DNA of 64,000 bases. Source: Bradysia coprophila. Its lineage: Eukaryota > Arthropoda > Insecta > Diptera > Sciaridae. The stretch is taken from NCBI RefSeq assembly GCF_014529535.1, contig NW_023503555.1, forward strand, positions 1,922,001 to 1,986,000, read 5' to 3'. The stretch's first letter is position 1. Each line of letters opens with the position of its first letter. The notes under the pieces were generated by a model. That model had not been told where the DNA came from. It made no database searches and saw nothing but the letters and a program-made list of their open reading frames with translations. A program made the translations under genes and the position numbers. This document shows positions 1 to 9,568 of the stretch, in pieces.

Positions 1-938
1 TTGCTATCTTCACGATTGTATCCACCCATCGCTGCATCGATTTGTCGTAACATCCACGGTCGCTTTTCCTTTTCGAATCGACTCAACACTTTCACAATGG
101 CCGAATCAACGGTTTCCTTCTGTAACCAACGCAATAGGCCAACGATTCGCCGTTGTTGTGGAGAGCTTCGTTTACCAATGTTCTTCATGCTAACGTTGGC
201 ATAGAATTTGCGAAACAGCCGACCATTGATGTAATCGTTCCCCAACAGTGTGGCGAACAGCGGCAACATATTCGCCTGCAATTGATTCCGTACCAAATTG
301 CTGACAGAATAAATGCAACAGTCTAAGAAGTTGTAGGTGGCTGGGTTCTCTTCATCCGGCGAAATTTTGTTGCGAATCTTTTTCGGTATTTTCCTTTTGT
401 GCACACGAAACGATACCGTAATGGACGGGATGTACAGTACGTTGTGTATATAGAAATCTGAATCGTAGCTCAGCACCGGGCACTTCAACTTTCTGGCCAA
501 CACCGACACTTCGTCATCTCCTTCGAACAGGCATCTCATTAAACGACATCCAGTCGTCTTAACCGCTTCAACGAATACTTCGCGCAACATAAGCGGAAAC
601 AATGGAATACACCGAAATGGATTGATGTGCTTAACAGCTCCGATTTTGGATCGCAATCGTTGTCGAACAGTCTCAAGCTTTTTCCTCTCGTAGCCACCGT
701 CAAGAAGTACGTACGGCGTTACGTTACACTTTTCTAGCATGGCAAAAAAGTTCACAACACACCGAAAGTACTGGTCATAGTCACCACCGAATGCTGAATT
801 GCATTGAGAATGCCAACTGTACAGATTTGATGCCAGGGAATCGCCGTCGATAACCAGATCGCAGTCATGAAGCTCATAGGGTTCTAAATATTTTTCCGCA
901 TTCTGTGCTATGTATGACGTCAGGCCTCGAACACCCAT
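1..938 (-). CDS. ast: Asteroid homologue (XPG/FEN1-like nuclease family), 5' part, runs off window
   Basis: This minus-strand frame is open from an ATG at 938 to the window edge (312 codons), so only the N-terminal part is present. The protein starts MGVRGLTSYI, the typical opening of Asteroid and of the XPG-N domain family. Further XPG-like blocks are visible: VLLDGGYERKK (about residues 78-87), FEGDDEVSVLA with LSYDSDFYI (about 138-164, XPG-I-like acidic motif) and LLGNDYI (about 231-237). Asteroid-family proteins belong to the FEN1/XPG structure-specific nuclease superfamily. Drosophila asteroid was linked genetically to EGF-receptor signalling, but its biochemistry is poorly known. I see no intron in this part. 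The start is supported by the MGVRGL context and by the loss of similarity upstream. Its 5' flank (939-1170) faces the duplicated block. Family assignment is firm; enzymatic activity is inferred. Confidence 0.9.
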   Translation of the reverse strand, partial: MGVRGLTSYIAQNAEKYLEPYELHDCDLVIDGDSLASNLYSWHSQCNSAFGGDYDQYFRCVVNFFAMLEKCNVTPYVLLDGGYERKKLETVRQRLRSKIGAVKHINPFRCIPLFPLMLREVFVEAVKTTGCRLMRCLFEGDDEVSVLARKLKCPVLSYDSDFYIHNVLYIPSITVSFRVHKRKIPKKIRNKISPDEENPATYNFLDCCIYSVSNLVRNQLQANMLPLFATLLGNDYINGRLFRKFYANVSMKNIGKRSSPQQRRIVGLLRWLQKETVDSAIVKVLSRFEKEKRPWMLRQIDAAMGGYNREDS

Positions 939-1170
939 AGTGACGATGGCAGTCTGATGAATTAAACAGAAAATGAGTTTCAAATAAAATAATTCGGAAG
1001 TCCGCTTACATTTCTGCTAGTTAACCGTCGCTATACTAAAGTTTTCATAGAGAAATAGCTCCAGTTGACTGGAGCACGTTTGTTTACAAAATTTATATTT
1101 GACAGATATGACAGCAATAGAACGAATATGGACAAGGTTGAATGCGAAAGGTGTAATAGTAAAAAGTGAA
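939..1170. other. 5' flank of the asteroid gene
   Basis: Non-coding, AT-rich. A short inverted repeat (tccagttgactgga) lies near 1062-1075. I find no clear TATA box. It ends where similarity to the 5.08-kb block begins. Confidence 0.4.
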
Positions 1171-1530
1171 AGGAAAAGGTAGTACTAAAAGTAGCAAACT
1201 TTTGAAATTGACTGGACGCACATCGCGAACTTCAAATTTAAATACGAAAAAGGCTCATCGAAACCGCAGAAAATACTATTATAAAAAGGTCTATTGGTAA
1301 AGATTGAAGTGTACGAGTCCTCTACGAGTTACTCAAAAAGCTTTAGATCGAACTGTAACTCCTAAGACATTAGTAGATTCAAGGTTCTGAAAGATCTTTC
1401 AGATAGACATTCAGAAATTTGAGTAGATTGTGGAAATTGTTTTCGTCGCTCTCGCGAAAATCGGTGATTGCACTGCCGTCGGGTTGGTCTTTTGAGATAC
1501 TAAATTTAAAAAACAAAATCATTTATTTGG

Positions 1531-2306
1531 ATGATGTTAACAATATCTTCTCGCATGCTTTTTCGTCAGCTGGTGTCCCTAATGTTTTGCAACCACCAGG
1601 GATTTCGAGGGACGATGGGAAGAGGCCAGATGGAATGACGTTAATTCCGTGGAGTAGAGGAAAGTCACTGATATGGGACGTGACAGTTCGAGATACCTTA
1701 GCTCAGTCTTATTTGTCTATTTCGTCGACTAAGGCTGGAGCTGTCGCTGATCAAGCAGAGCGTAGGAAACATAATCATTATGTCGGTCTGAAAGAGAATC
1801 ACTTGTTTAAACCAATAGCGTTCGAAAGTTTGGGTAGCTGTGGCCCAGAAACGAAAGCGTTTCTCGTAGTTTTAGGAAAGATGATGAAGAAGGCTTCTGG
1901 AGAGAAGAAGTCTTTAGATTACTTGCTTCAGAAGATTTCTATATCGATACAGAGGCGGAATGCGGCTTGTATATTAGGAAATTTTGGAAAAAGAGTTGAT
2001 GATTTTTATTTACTCTAGTTTTAATTTTTAATTTTTGTTTTTTCGTAGACATACTAATGTTTTCTTTTTTTTCTTTTCCATGTTTTTCGGGAATTAACTC
2101 GAGCACAAGATATGAAAATTTAATGAAGAAATTTTATTCAATTCTTGTTTCTTTAGTTTTTAGTTTTTTCTTTTGATTATTTTAATTATTTTAATGAAAT
2201 GATTTGTAATGAAACTTAATTGTAATATTTAAACATATTTTTTATCGGAGTTTTAGTGCGGGAGAGGACGCTTTCTCCGACAATAGATATTTAAAAAAAA
2301 AAAAAA
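1531..2306 (+). mobile_element. 5'-truncated non-LTR retrotransposon (LINE) 3' end with poly-A
   Basis: An open frame (1419-2018) encodes from about 1531 a domain I recognise from the C-terminus of some non-LTR retrotransposon polyproteins. Its marks are GISRDDGKRPDGMTLIPW, then SLIWDVTVRDTLA, then SLGSCGPETKAF and ISIQRRNAACIL. The spacing of RPDG and WDVT resembles a PD-(D/E)XK-type endonuclease module; that part is inference. The reverse transcriptase is absent. The copy ends in an A-rich tail (2293-2306) and is flanked by the direct repeat tatttgg (1524-1530 and 2307-2313). The matching position in copy B (about 5270) has no insertion, which confirms the boundaries. The first 37 or so codons of the open frame are therefore flanking DNA, not LINE. 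Confidence 0.8.
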
Positions 2307-2779
2307 TATTTGGAAAATTAAATTTTCGATCCATGAAACTTGGCGACAGCGTCAATCATTGACGGTCCAGTGAAGAAGTGCTCAAATCCACAATTTTCGG
2401 TATTTTTTATCGTTGCGCTTTACAGTACATGTGAGGAAAGTCTTCAAATATATGAAATTCCAAGTGCTATGATTTCATTTTCATATAAACTGGCCGAAGC
2501 ACAGTTTTCATAAACTCGTTTTTAATACTCTTCAGTGTCCGGAAACTTTGTTGCGTCCAAGAATCACTTGGGACAAATTGTTTGGTTGCGGAAGTCTTGA
2601 AAAAGACGTAGAAGGGTTTAGAGTCGAGTCTGGAAGATATATGAGTCAAGTTTCTAATAGTCAACACATCCAAATTCAAACTTGAAGTGATCAAGCTCGT
2701 AATTGATTGAATATTCCTGTGTAGATCAAACGTTGCATATTTCCTTCAAGAAATTGTCATTTTTGCTGCAGCAAAATAT

Positions 2780-3083
2780 TTATTTTCGCATTACTATATT
2801 TTCAACATAATTGTATGAGTTCGAATGTATAACACCGCTGCCATAACCGCTGGGGCTGTACATATTACTATACAGATTTGGATTGCCTGCAGTTCCAGCT
2901 TGCTGTGCCAGACCAGCGAAAGGTTGGAAAAATGGATCAGGCTTTGAAACAGGTGAACCATAAGCCTATTATTACATTGACAAAGAGTTGTGGCTTAAGT
3001 TTTTTTTTTTGCGTTAATTTTGTTCGACTTACACTTCCCAAACAGAGCAATGTAACACAAGCGAACACCAAAAAATATTTCAT
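2780..3083 (-). CDS. Small secreted peptide gene A (two exons, 78 aa)
   Basis: I assemble this gene from exon 1 (3083-3033) and exon 2 (2965-2780), with a 67-bp GT-AG intron (donor gtaagt, acceptor aatag, phase 0). Exon 1 encodes a signal peptide, MKYFLVFACVTLLCLGS. Exon 2 continues AYGSPVSKPDPFFQPFAG and ends in a Tyr/Gly/Ser/Asn-rich tail (YSNMYSPSGYGSG, then SYNYVENIVMRK). A TATA box and a TCAGT initiator lie just upstream, leaving a short 5' leader with this ATG first. Gene B at 6197-6494 has the same structure; the two differ by in-frame 6-base indels and mostly mild changes, which argues for a translated product. I do not recognise the family. A secreted structural or peptide role is a guess. 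An alternative acceptor at caaag (exon starting PDPFF) would shorten the protein by eight residues. Confidence 0.7.
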
Positions 3084-3117
3084 TATTAAATTTTCAACGG
3101 TTCTCGGCGCAAAATGA

Positions 3118-3150
3118 ACTGATCTGAAGAGGCGTTGGATACAGTATATA
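3118..3150 (-). promoter_or_regulatory. TATA box and TCAGT initiator of peptide gene A
   Basis: On the minus strand tatata (3150-3145) is followed about 27 bases later by tcagt (3122-3118), the arthropod initiator motif. The first ATG downstream is the signal-peptide ATG at 3083, giving a leader of about 35-40 bases. Copy B has the same arrangement. Confidence 0.65.
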
Positions 3151-3839
3151 CAGCAGCTGGAGTACATCATAAATGAAAAACAGCGATTCGTTTAAATTTA
3201 TATTCGAGTTCTTGTACAGACACAAACTCCATCCGATGAATAATTACGATTCTTGAGTCTATTTTCAAGTTCTACTATTCACACAAAATGCACTTGAGTC
3301 AACAAGAAATGATAAAAAATATAATACCGAAAATATCTTCAGATCTTCCTTTATACTCTCTCATGTTATGACGGTTATGACGTCAGTAAGTTTTTAGCAA
3401 TATTTTGGTTTGAAGTTTTTACGTTACCAATTGGGGTCTATTGCCATCTATTGGTACAAATTGCAAATAGCACCTGTCCCAGTATTTTCTCGCGTAGTTT
3501 CCTCCTCGGTAAAGTATTAACCATACCTTTTTTTTCTAAATGTCATTGCAAAATTATCATTAAGGCTGCTAATGGTATTAATGGTATCAAAATACTACTC
3601 TATTCGACGTGTAAAAATCTCTATTACCCTGCTAGGTGCTTTGAATTCACTCTTTGGAAATGCTCTTCTCCTCTAAGCGAACTAATGTTCTCCTATATGA
3701 TTTTGAATGAATGACTGATTGAAGTGAATCATTATTTTTGTGCTTTTCGTCAACAATTTTGCAAAATGTCCATATACTGTATAGAGCCTATGATAACGCA
3801 AAACGTTAAGCAAATTTAAACGAAAATATTGCTCGAAAC

Positions 3840-4100
3840 CTAATGACGTCCTAACATGAGTATAATGGAAGATCTGAAAATATTTTTTATCATTTCTTGT
3901 TGACTCAAGTGCATTTTGTGTTCATAGTAGAACTTGAAAATAGACCCAAACGAATCGTAATTATTCATTTATGAAGTACTCCAGCTGCTGTGTATAAAGT
4001 ATAATTCATCGAACGCCTCTCCAGATCAGTTCATTGTACGACGAGAATAATGAATCTATGAGCAATAGATTAGATTCACTTCAGGTTTTGCTCTTCATTA
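3840..4100 (+). pseudogene. Inverted partial copy of the peptide-gene promoter and leader (copy A2)
   Basis: Read on the plus strand, this segment repeats the upstream region of gene A in inverted orientation: the 'caagaaatgataaaaa' stretch, the 'gtactccagctgctg' TATA region, then 'gatcagttcatt' with the initiator. After 'aataatga' similarity to the coding exon breaks down and no signal-peptide frame follows. It is a dead half of a divergent gene pair. Confidence 0.6.
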
Positions 4101-4468
4101 TGGAAGTAAAATGTGGACGAGGTAGGCTTAGACCATCATCGACCTCAGACCGCCACTGAATCCTGAGGTCGAAACAGCGTCCATCTTCTTATTATTTTTT
4201 CACTTAACGTGAATCCCATGGGTAAGGGAAGAGTTTGAGACTTGTTGGGAGTTCGTTGTTTGATGTATAAATGAGGAAAGGAGTTTGTTGTTTTTGATGT
4301 ATGATTGGAAATTAAATGAGATAGTTATTAGATACGTACTGTTGTGGACGGTATATTTTAGGCAATTTAGCGAGTTGTATCCCGAACGAAGTGAGACCCA
4401 TTTTCAAAGTTTTTCACAACAATTTCATACATTTCGATCAAAGTTAATACGAAAGGTGTAATAAAAAT

Positions 4469-4648
4469 CAAGGTTCTGAAAGAACTGGTTAAGACGCTTT
4501 CGAGTTGATCACGAAGGCGGTGGAATCTTTTTCCTGTAGCACCAACTAGGTTTGGAAAATTTTATATGACGATTTCCGTCTACCAAAAAAAAAAATTTGT
4601 CGAGATTTGTGTTTCAACCGCCTTCATAAGTGTCTTAACCTGTTCTTG
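4469..4648. mobile_element. Short MITE-like fragment with P-like terminal repeats
   Basis: It begins caaggttctgaaagaac, like the elements at 8276 and 17709, and ends with gtgtcttaacctgttcttg, the inverted counterpart of the subterminal sequence. The extreme right end is degraded. I see no coding capacity. It is probably a small non-autonomous relative of the P-like family. Confidence 0.5.
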
Positions 4649-5079
4649 TTGTTGTTGTTCCAAATGGGCTTTGCCCATATAATTTGTGGCGTGGATCTAC
4701 TGATCCGTGTACAGCCAATGTCTTCTATTGCATTCGATAATTCCGAAAACTATCTTCACACGCGCTTATGTCGAATAACTCGTTTATTTGTCTTTCTAAG
4801 GTGGCGTTTCCACCATTTTGTTACGAAATCGTAACGTTCTAATTTCACTGAAAACTCCACTACATACGCCCTATTGTGCAATACTGTTCTTCTATCAACG
4901 GCACAAAAACACAAATTTGAGCTCGCTCCAATCTCCAGACTGGCTGAAACGAACTCCCTTGCCCTCCTCACGGAACCTGGGAACCCAAAGTATTTACCAG
5001 GGGCCGAACGTCCTTCCCGGTTGAAGGCTGAAAGCGAACTCGTAAACTCGTAACCTCTTCTTTCTGAACCTTGATGAAA
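4649..5079. other. Spacer between duplication copies
   Basis: No supported gene. A minus-strand open frame of 135 codons (4756-5163) crosses into copy B but shows no recognisable domain and is not preserved in copy A, so I treat it as chance. Confidence 0.4.
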
Positions 5080-5366
5080 AGTGACGGAGACGGACGTACT
5101 AAAAGCAGCAAACTTTTCAAATTGAATGGGCGTCATATCGCGAACTTTAATTAATTTTTTCATACGAAAAAGGCTTATCGAAAACCGATCAAAATCAGTG
5201 ATGGTAGTGCCATGCCGTCGAGTCGGTCTTTTGAGATACGAAATTTTAAAAACAAAATCATTTATTATATTGGAAATTTAAATTTTTGATCACATTGTTC
5301 GTGTGTAGTGACAGAAGACCGACTTGCCGTCAATCATTGACGGTCCTGTTAAGTAGTGCTCAAATC

Positions 5367-5605
5367 CAAGGCTGTATACTTTGGGGAGGTCACGCAGACC
5401 GCCATTTTATTAGCCATTTTATTAGATACGCGGGAACACACCACTTTTGATGATTTTACATGTAAAAAATTTCACCACATCATCAAGACGACGAGAATCA
5501 TCAGAGTAGGTGAATTTTTGTATGAAATCGGCCATTTTATCATCAACTGTGGTGTGTAACCCGCGTATCTGTAACTGCGTGACCTCCCCAAAGTATACAG
5601 CCTTG
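5367..5605. mobile_element. 239-bp MITE, long terminal inverted repeats, 8-bp target duplication
   Basis: The ends are inverted: caaggctgtatactttgggg on the left and ccccaaagtatacagccttg on the right, with similarity continuing through gaggtcacgcag. The 8-bp direct repeat ctcaaatc flanks it (5359-5366 and 5606-5613). Copy A at about 2384 has the uninterrupted target, 'gtgctcaaatccacaa'. An 8-bp duplication fits the hAT or P superfamilies; which one drives it cannot be told. A degraded relative lies at 17553-17665. Confidence 0.85.
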
Positions 5606-6196
5606 CTCAAATCCACAATTAAATTAGAATTTTTCGGTATTTTTTATCGTTGCGCTTTAGCAACGGACTATTATAGTACATGTGAGGAAAGTCTTCAAAT
5701 GTGGTAAATTCCAAGTGTCATGATTTCATATTCATATAAACTGGCCGAAGTGAAGTTTGCTTAGATCAACCCGCACTACACTCCAAGAACAGGCACAAGA
5801 ACAGAATTTAAGTTTTTGGAGTGCGTTGCGTAAATTCACTTTTAATACTCTTCATTGTCCGAAAACTTTTTATTTGAAATCAAATTTTGATGGTCATATC
5901 GTTGCGTCAAATAGTATCCAAGAAACGCTTAGGACAAATAGATTGGTTGCGGAAGTAGAAAGTTGAGACTTCCCATAATCGGAAACATGATAAAATTGGA
6001 TTTTTTACGTGTCATCTTGAAAAAGACACACAGGGGCTTAGAGAGTCTAGGAGATATATGAGTCACGTTGCCAATAGTCAACACATCCATATTATACATA
6101 CTTGAAGTGATCAAGCTCGCAATTGATTGAATATTCCTGTGTAGATCACACGTTACATCCTTCCATTCAGAAATTGTCATTTTAACAGCAAAATGT

Positions 6197-6494
6197 TTAT
6201 TTTCGAATTACTATATTTTCAACATAATCGTATGAGTTCGAATGTACAACACCGCTGCCATAACCGCTGTACATATTACTATACTGATTTGGATTGCTTG
6301 CAGCTTGTTGTGCCAGACCAGCGAAAAGTGGGAAAAATGGATCAGGCTTTGAAACAGGTGAACCATAGGCCTATTACAACATTGACAAAGAGTTGTGGCT
6401 TAAGTTTTTTTTTTTAATTTTGCGTTAATTTTGTTCAACTTACACTTCCCAAACATAGCAATGTAACAAAAGCGAACACCAAAAAATATTTCAT
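6197..6494 (-). CDS. Small secreted peptide gene B (two exons, 74 aa)
   Basis: Paralogue of gene A. Exon 1 is 6494-6444 (MKYFLVFAFVTLLCLGS), the intron runs 6443-6371 and exon 2 is 6370-6197. Exon 2 starts AYGSPVSKPDPFFPLFAG and ends SYDYVENIVIRK. Compared with gene A it lacks two separate pairs of codons, both clean 6-base deletions. Several changes are silent (for example the first Ala codon GCC versus GCT) or conservative (Val/Ile, Asn/Asp). Splice sites and the TATA and initiator elements are conserved. Function unknown: a short secreted protein with no cysteine in the mature part and rich in Tyr, Ser, Asn and Gly. The pattern of change favours a real coding gene over a relic, but expression cannot be judged from sequence. 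Confidence 0.7.
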
Positions 6495-6528
6495 TATTAA
6501 ATCTTCAACGATTCTCGTCGCAGAATGA

Positions 6529-6563
6529 ACTGATCTAAAGAGGCGTTGGATACAGTATATATA
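6529..6563 (-). promoter_or_regulatory. TATA box and initiator of peptide gene B
   Basis: tatatata (6563-6556) and tcagt (6533-6529) on the minus strand, with spacing like that of gene A and the ATG about 35 bases downstream. Confidence 0.65.
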
Positions 6564-7779
6564 CAGCAGCTGGAGTACATCATAAATGAATAATAACGAT
6601 TCGTTTGAATTTATATTCAAGTTCTTGTACAGACACAAACTCCATCCGATGAATAATTACGATTCTTGAGTCTATTTTCAAGTTCTACTATTCACACAAA
6701 ATGCACTTGAGTCAACAAGAAATGATAAAAAAAATAATACCGAAAATATCTTCAGATCTTCCTTTATATTCACTCATGTTGGGACGTCAGTATGATCTTA
6801 GCTTACGTTTGAGTAAGTTTTTGGTTTGACGTTACAATCTGTGCTTTATTCGAAATGACAATGAAAATAAAACGATTTCTCTCCTAGGTAGCCCTAAAGT
6901 GTCCAAACATCAAGACGAAATAAGGTAAATTACGAGATGAAACTACGCTAGTAAATCTTGTCCTATCTACTTCTATTCGTGTCTATTGGCATCTATTGGT
7001 ACCAATTCACGCCGTAAGTGCGGTCGAAATTTAAAATGGAGGCTGCGGAGGTCTTTCTACCGTAGCGTCATTTTCATACAATGAAGCGTTGAAATCGAAA
7101 TGTATTTTTCGGTTCACTTTTTCATCGAATCGTTCACTTAAAATTCAAATTTTGGGCACACTTACGGCGTGAATTGCAAATAGCACCTGTCCCAGTATTT
7201 GTTCGCGTAGTTTCCCCCTCGCGTTGTCACTTTCTTTGATGTTTGATGAACGTGTGAGCTTTGAGAGGAAATACGAAATGCACATTTACTGCATTCACTC
7301 TTTGGAAATGTTCTTCTCAGAGAAGACTAGAAATATCTAAAAATTAAGCTAACTAATGTTCTCCTCTACCCTTTTGAATGCCTAGTTGAATCGAATTATT
7401 TTTGTGTTTTTCGTAAACTTTTTTTCAAAATGTCCACTGCCCTTGAAATATTATAATTTACAAATTTTGAAGTCTCGTGAGTAATGAGTTACAACATCTG
7501 GAAGTCTTGTATGACGTCGCTCTCGAGATTCTTTATTAGTTTTGAAGGTTGGACGCTCCAGGGCTACGCGAGAAATAGTTTTATTTTCATTGGTAACGCG
7601 AAATGTTAAGCAAATTTAAACGAAAATATTGCTCGAAACTTATGACGTCCTAACTTGAAAATAGACTCAAATGAATCATCATTATTCTTCGGATGGAGTT
7701 TGCGTCTGTAGTAGAACTTGAATATAGACTTAAACGAATCGTAATTATTAATTGATTGATTATATGATTGAAGCTGTAC

Positions 7780-7905
7780 TCCATCTGCTGAATAAATACT
7801 GCATCAAACGCCAGATCAGATCAGTTCATTGCACGACGAAAATAATGAAATAATTTTAGTTCTCCGCTTGTGTTGCAGTGCTCTGTTTGAGAAAAGTGTA
7901 TGAAT
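7780..7905 (+). pseudogene. Inverted peptide-gene exon 1, disabled (copy B2)
   Basis: After an initiator-like 'gatcagttcattgc' an ATG opens the equivalent of MKYFLVFAC, but it reads ATG AAA TAA and then a second stop. The rest (gcttgtgttgcagtgctctg) still matches the signal-peptide exon. The donor is mutated and no exon 2 follows. Copy C has a sister relic near 19918 with a stop at codon 5. Confidence 0.7.
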
Positions 7906-8598
7906 AACATATTAGAATGGATTCATTTCAGGTTATTCTCTTCATTGAATATATAGAAGTAAAAGTGGACGAGATAGGTTTGGTCCAACATCGACTTCAG
8001 ACCGCCACTGAATCCCGAGGTCGAAACAGCGTCTGTCTTCTTATTATTTTTTTTCACCTAACATGAATACCCTTGGGTAAGGCAAGAGTTTGATACTCTG
8101 TTCGTTGTTTGCTGTATAAACGAGGAAAGGAGTTTGCTGCTTTTGATGTCTCATTGGAAATCCCACCATTTGAGATAGTTATTTACAGCAGATGGTATTT
8201 ACTTGGCTGCATATTTGCGATGAAATGCAGTCACTTGTGACGAAAAGTAAATCAGCGAGAAACGACCATACGTACCAAGGTTCTGAAAGAACAGGTGAAG
8301 ACACATCTGAGTTGATCACGAAGGCGGTGACACACAAATTTTGACAAATAGATGCTATTTATTGAACATACTCAATACAGATTGTTTGAAATGTCAACCT
8401 GATAAAAACTATTTTTCTTCCTGTAGTACCTGTAGTACCAAAACCGTCACATTCACTCACCAAATTTAGTACCGAAAGAGCAACATTCTCCCCTACTATT
8501 TTCTCTCAATTTTCATTCCCGCTTATGTCTTTATTCTTTCCCAAATGTGTCAAGTTGTTGTATGTACGCGAATGTAATGTTTTTAGTGTTTTGTGACA

Positions 8599-8755
8599 AT
8601 GCATTCATAAGGATTGCTTTCAGCATTCATACGGACTGCTTTCGGCATTCCTACAGATTGCTTATTTTTCGACATTTGTGAGAATACATGCACACGGAAC
8701 GGACTTCTTTAGGCATTCATACGGATTACTTTCGGCATTAATATGGAATGCTTTT
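8599..8755. repeat. Short imperfect direct repeats (~22 bp, about five units)
   Basis: Variants of gcattcatacggattgcttt recur at 8602, 8624, 8646, 8714 and 8736, with a gap in the middle. They lie inside the P-like element and may be subterminal protein-binding repeats or a decayed minisatellite. Confidence 0.6.
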
Positions 8756-8820
8756 GCACCGGTATGTTGTTCAGTTTTGTTGTTATGTTTTGTTCCGAAT
8801 GTGACTTTGGTACTCCAGGA

Positions 8821-8990
8821 AGAAAAATAGTATACAAACCACGGATCAAAAAGGTGTGTTTTAGACCACGGTGGTGAAAACGTCCTTAGTCTCCGCTCCG
8901 CTTCGCGTCGCTCCATCCCTGGACGTTTTCACCACCTGGGTCTAAAACACACCTTTTTGATCCTTGGTATGTAACATACTATTTTTTCTT
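8821..8990. repeat. Long hairpin nested in the P-like element
   Basis: The left arm agaaaaatagtatacaaacc..ggatcaaaaaggtgtgtttt pairs with aaaacacacctttttgatcc..actattttttctt on the right. The arms are about 70 bases. The centre is GC-rich with ctccgctccgcttcgcg. Confidence 0.75.
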
Positions 8991-9154
8991 CAAGTTGACA
9001 TTTCAAACCAGGCCCGGACTGGCCATACGGTGAATTCGGAGGATTCTCGATGGGCCTTTTGGATTTTTGTATGAGAATTTTTAATTTGGGGGCCTTTTTA
9101 AATTAAGTTACATGGACCCTCGTGGGTGTCTTAACCTGTTCTTTCAGAACCTTG

Positions 9155-9568
9155 ATACATACGTCACCCAAATCAGACATGAGAAAGTTCACTTTTCGCA
9201 GAGCCGCAGCAGAAAATTTTTCTATCGATGCCACTGTATAAATCAAATTCAGAAGAACCATTTCGGAAACAGCGAAGAAAGATGCGCTAGGTTGGTTGCC
9301 TTAGCTATCCTTTCGAAGTTGTAAGTCTAATGTAACTATTCTATTGAGACTGACCGGTAAAAATGTGCTGGAAGAAAAAATCCTAAAAATGCCATCTGAT
9401 TGGTTTACAGAAACGTTCAAATGATCGCGCCAATCAAGAAGTACATCGGTGTTTTAGTACATTTTCACGTCAATGACACAATATATTTTCTTTCCACAAA
9501 CGTCAAATGATATTTTCGTGAGGTTGTGTGGTAATTTCTCAAATTCTGTGTGAGAAAATCCCTAAAAT
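9155..9568. other. 5' flank of mRpL37, also present in copy C
   Basis: Matches 20350-20693 and 22318-22394 of copy C. It should contain the mRpL37 promoter, but no TATA box is evident, as is common for housekeeping genes. Confidence 0.5.

Larger units (their letters stand above)
1171..4340. repeat. Segmental duplication, copy A
   Basis: Interrupted similarity to 5080-8275 (copy B) runs through most of this segment. Shared landmarks are the 'aaaagtagcaaacttt' stretch (1187 vs 5100), the secreted-peptide gene (2780-3083 vs 6197-6494), its promoter, an inverted second promoter (3840-4060 vs 7640-7850) and a block around 'agaccgccactgaatcc' (4150 vs 8000). The copies differ by substitutions and by private transposon insertions: a LINE fragment here, a MITE at 5367-5605 and a P-like element at the end of B. 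The divergence suggests an old tandem duplication. Confidence 0.85.
5080..8275. repeat. Segmental duplication, copy B
   Basis: Counterpart of copy A (1171-4340). It lacks the LINE fragment but carries a 239-bp MITE at 5367-5605. It holds peptide gene B (-) and, facing it, a decayed inverted exon 1 at about 7848 (+). From about 7650 it is also matched by copy C at 19502-20349. The stretch 6800-7640 has additional sequence with no clear match in A. Confidence 0.85.
8276..9154. mobile_element. Non-autonomous P-element-like transposon, 879 bp
   Basis: Terminal inverted repeats: caaggttctgaaagaacagg at the left and cctgttctttcagaaccttg at the right, continuing into the aagacac/gtgtctt subterminal part. 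The target duplication is 8 bp with one difference, atacgtac (8268-8275) and atacatac (9155-9162). Copy C has the single empty site at 20350-20357. The left 90 bases closely match those beside the broken P-like transposase at 17709, so that family probably supplied the transposase. Inside are a short direct repeat (8599-8755) and a long hairpin (8821-8990). No coding capacity is apparent. Confidence 0.85.

Noticed and set aside
4756..5163. 135-codon minus-strand frame
   Set aside because: No domain, not kept in copy A, and crosses a duplication boundary.
9012..9115. Segment with 'cccggactggccatacgg' as a gene end
   Set aside because: Looks like a fragment of an interspersed repeat inside the P-like element; no coding sense.
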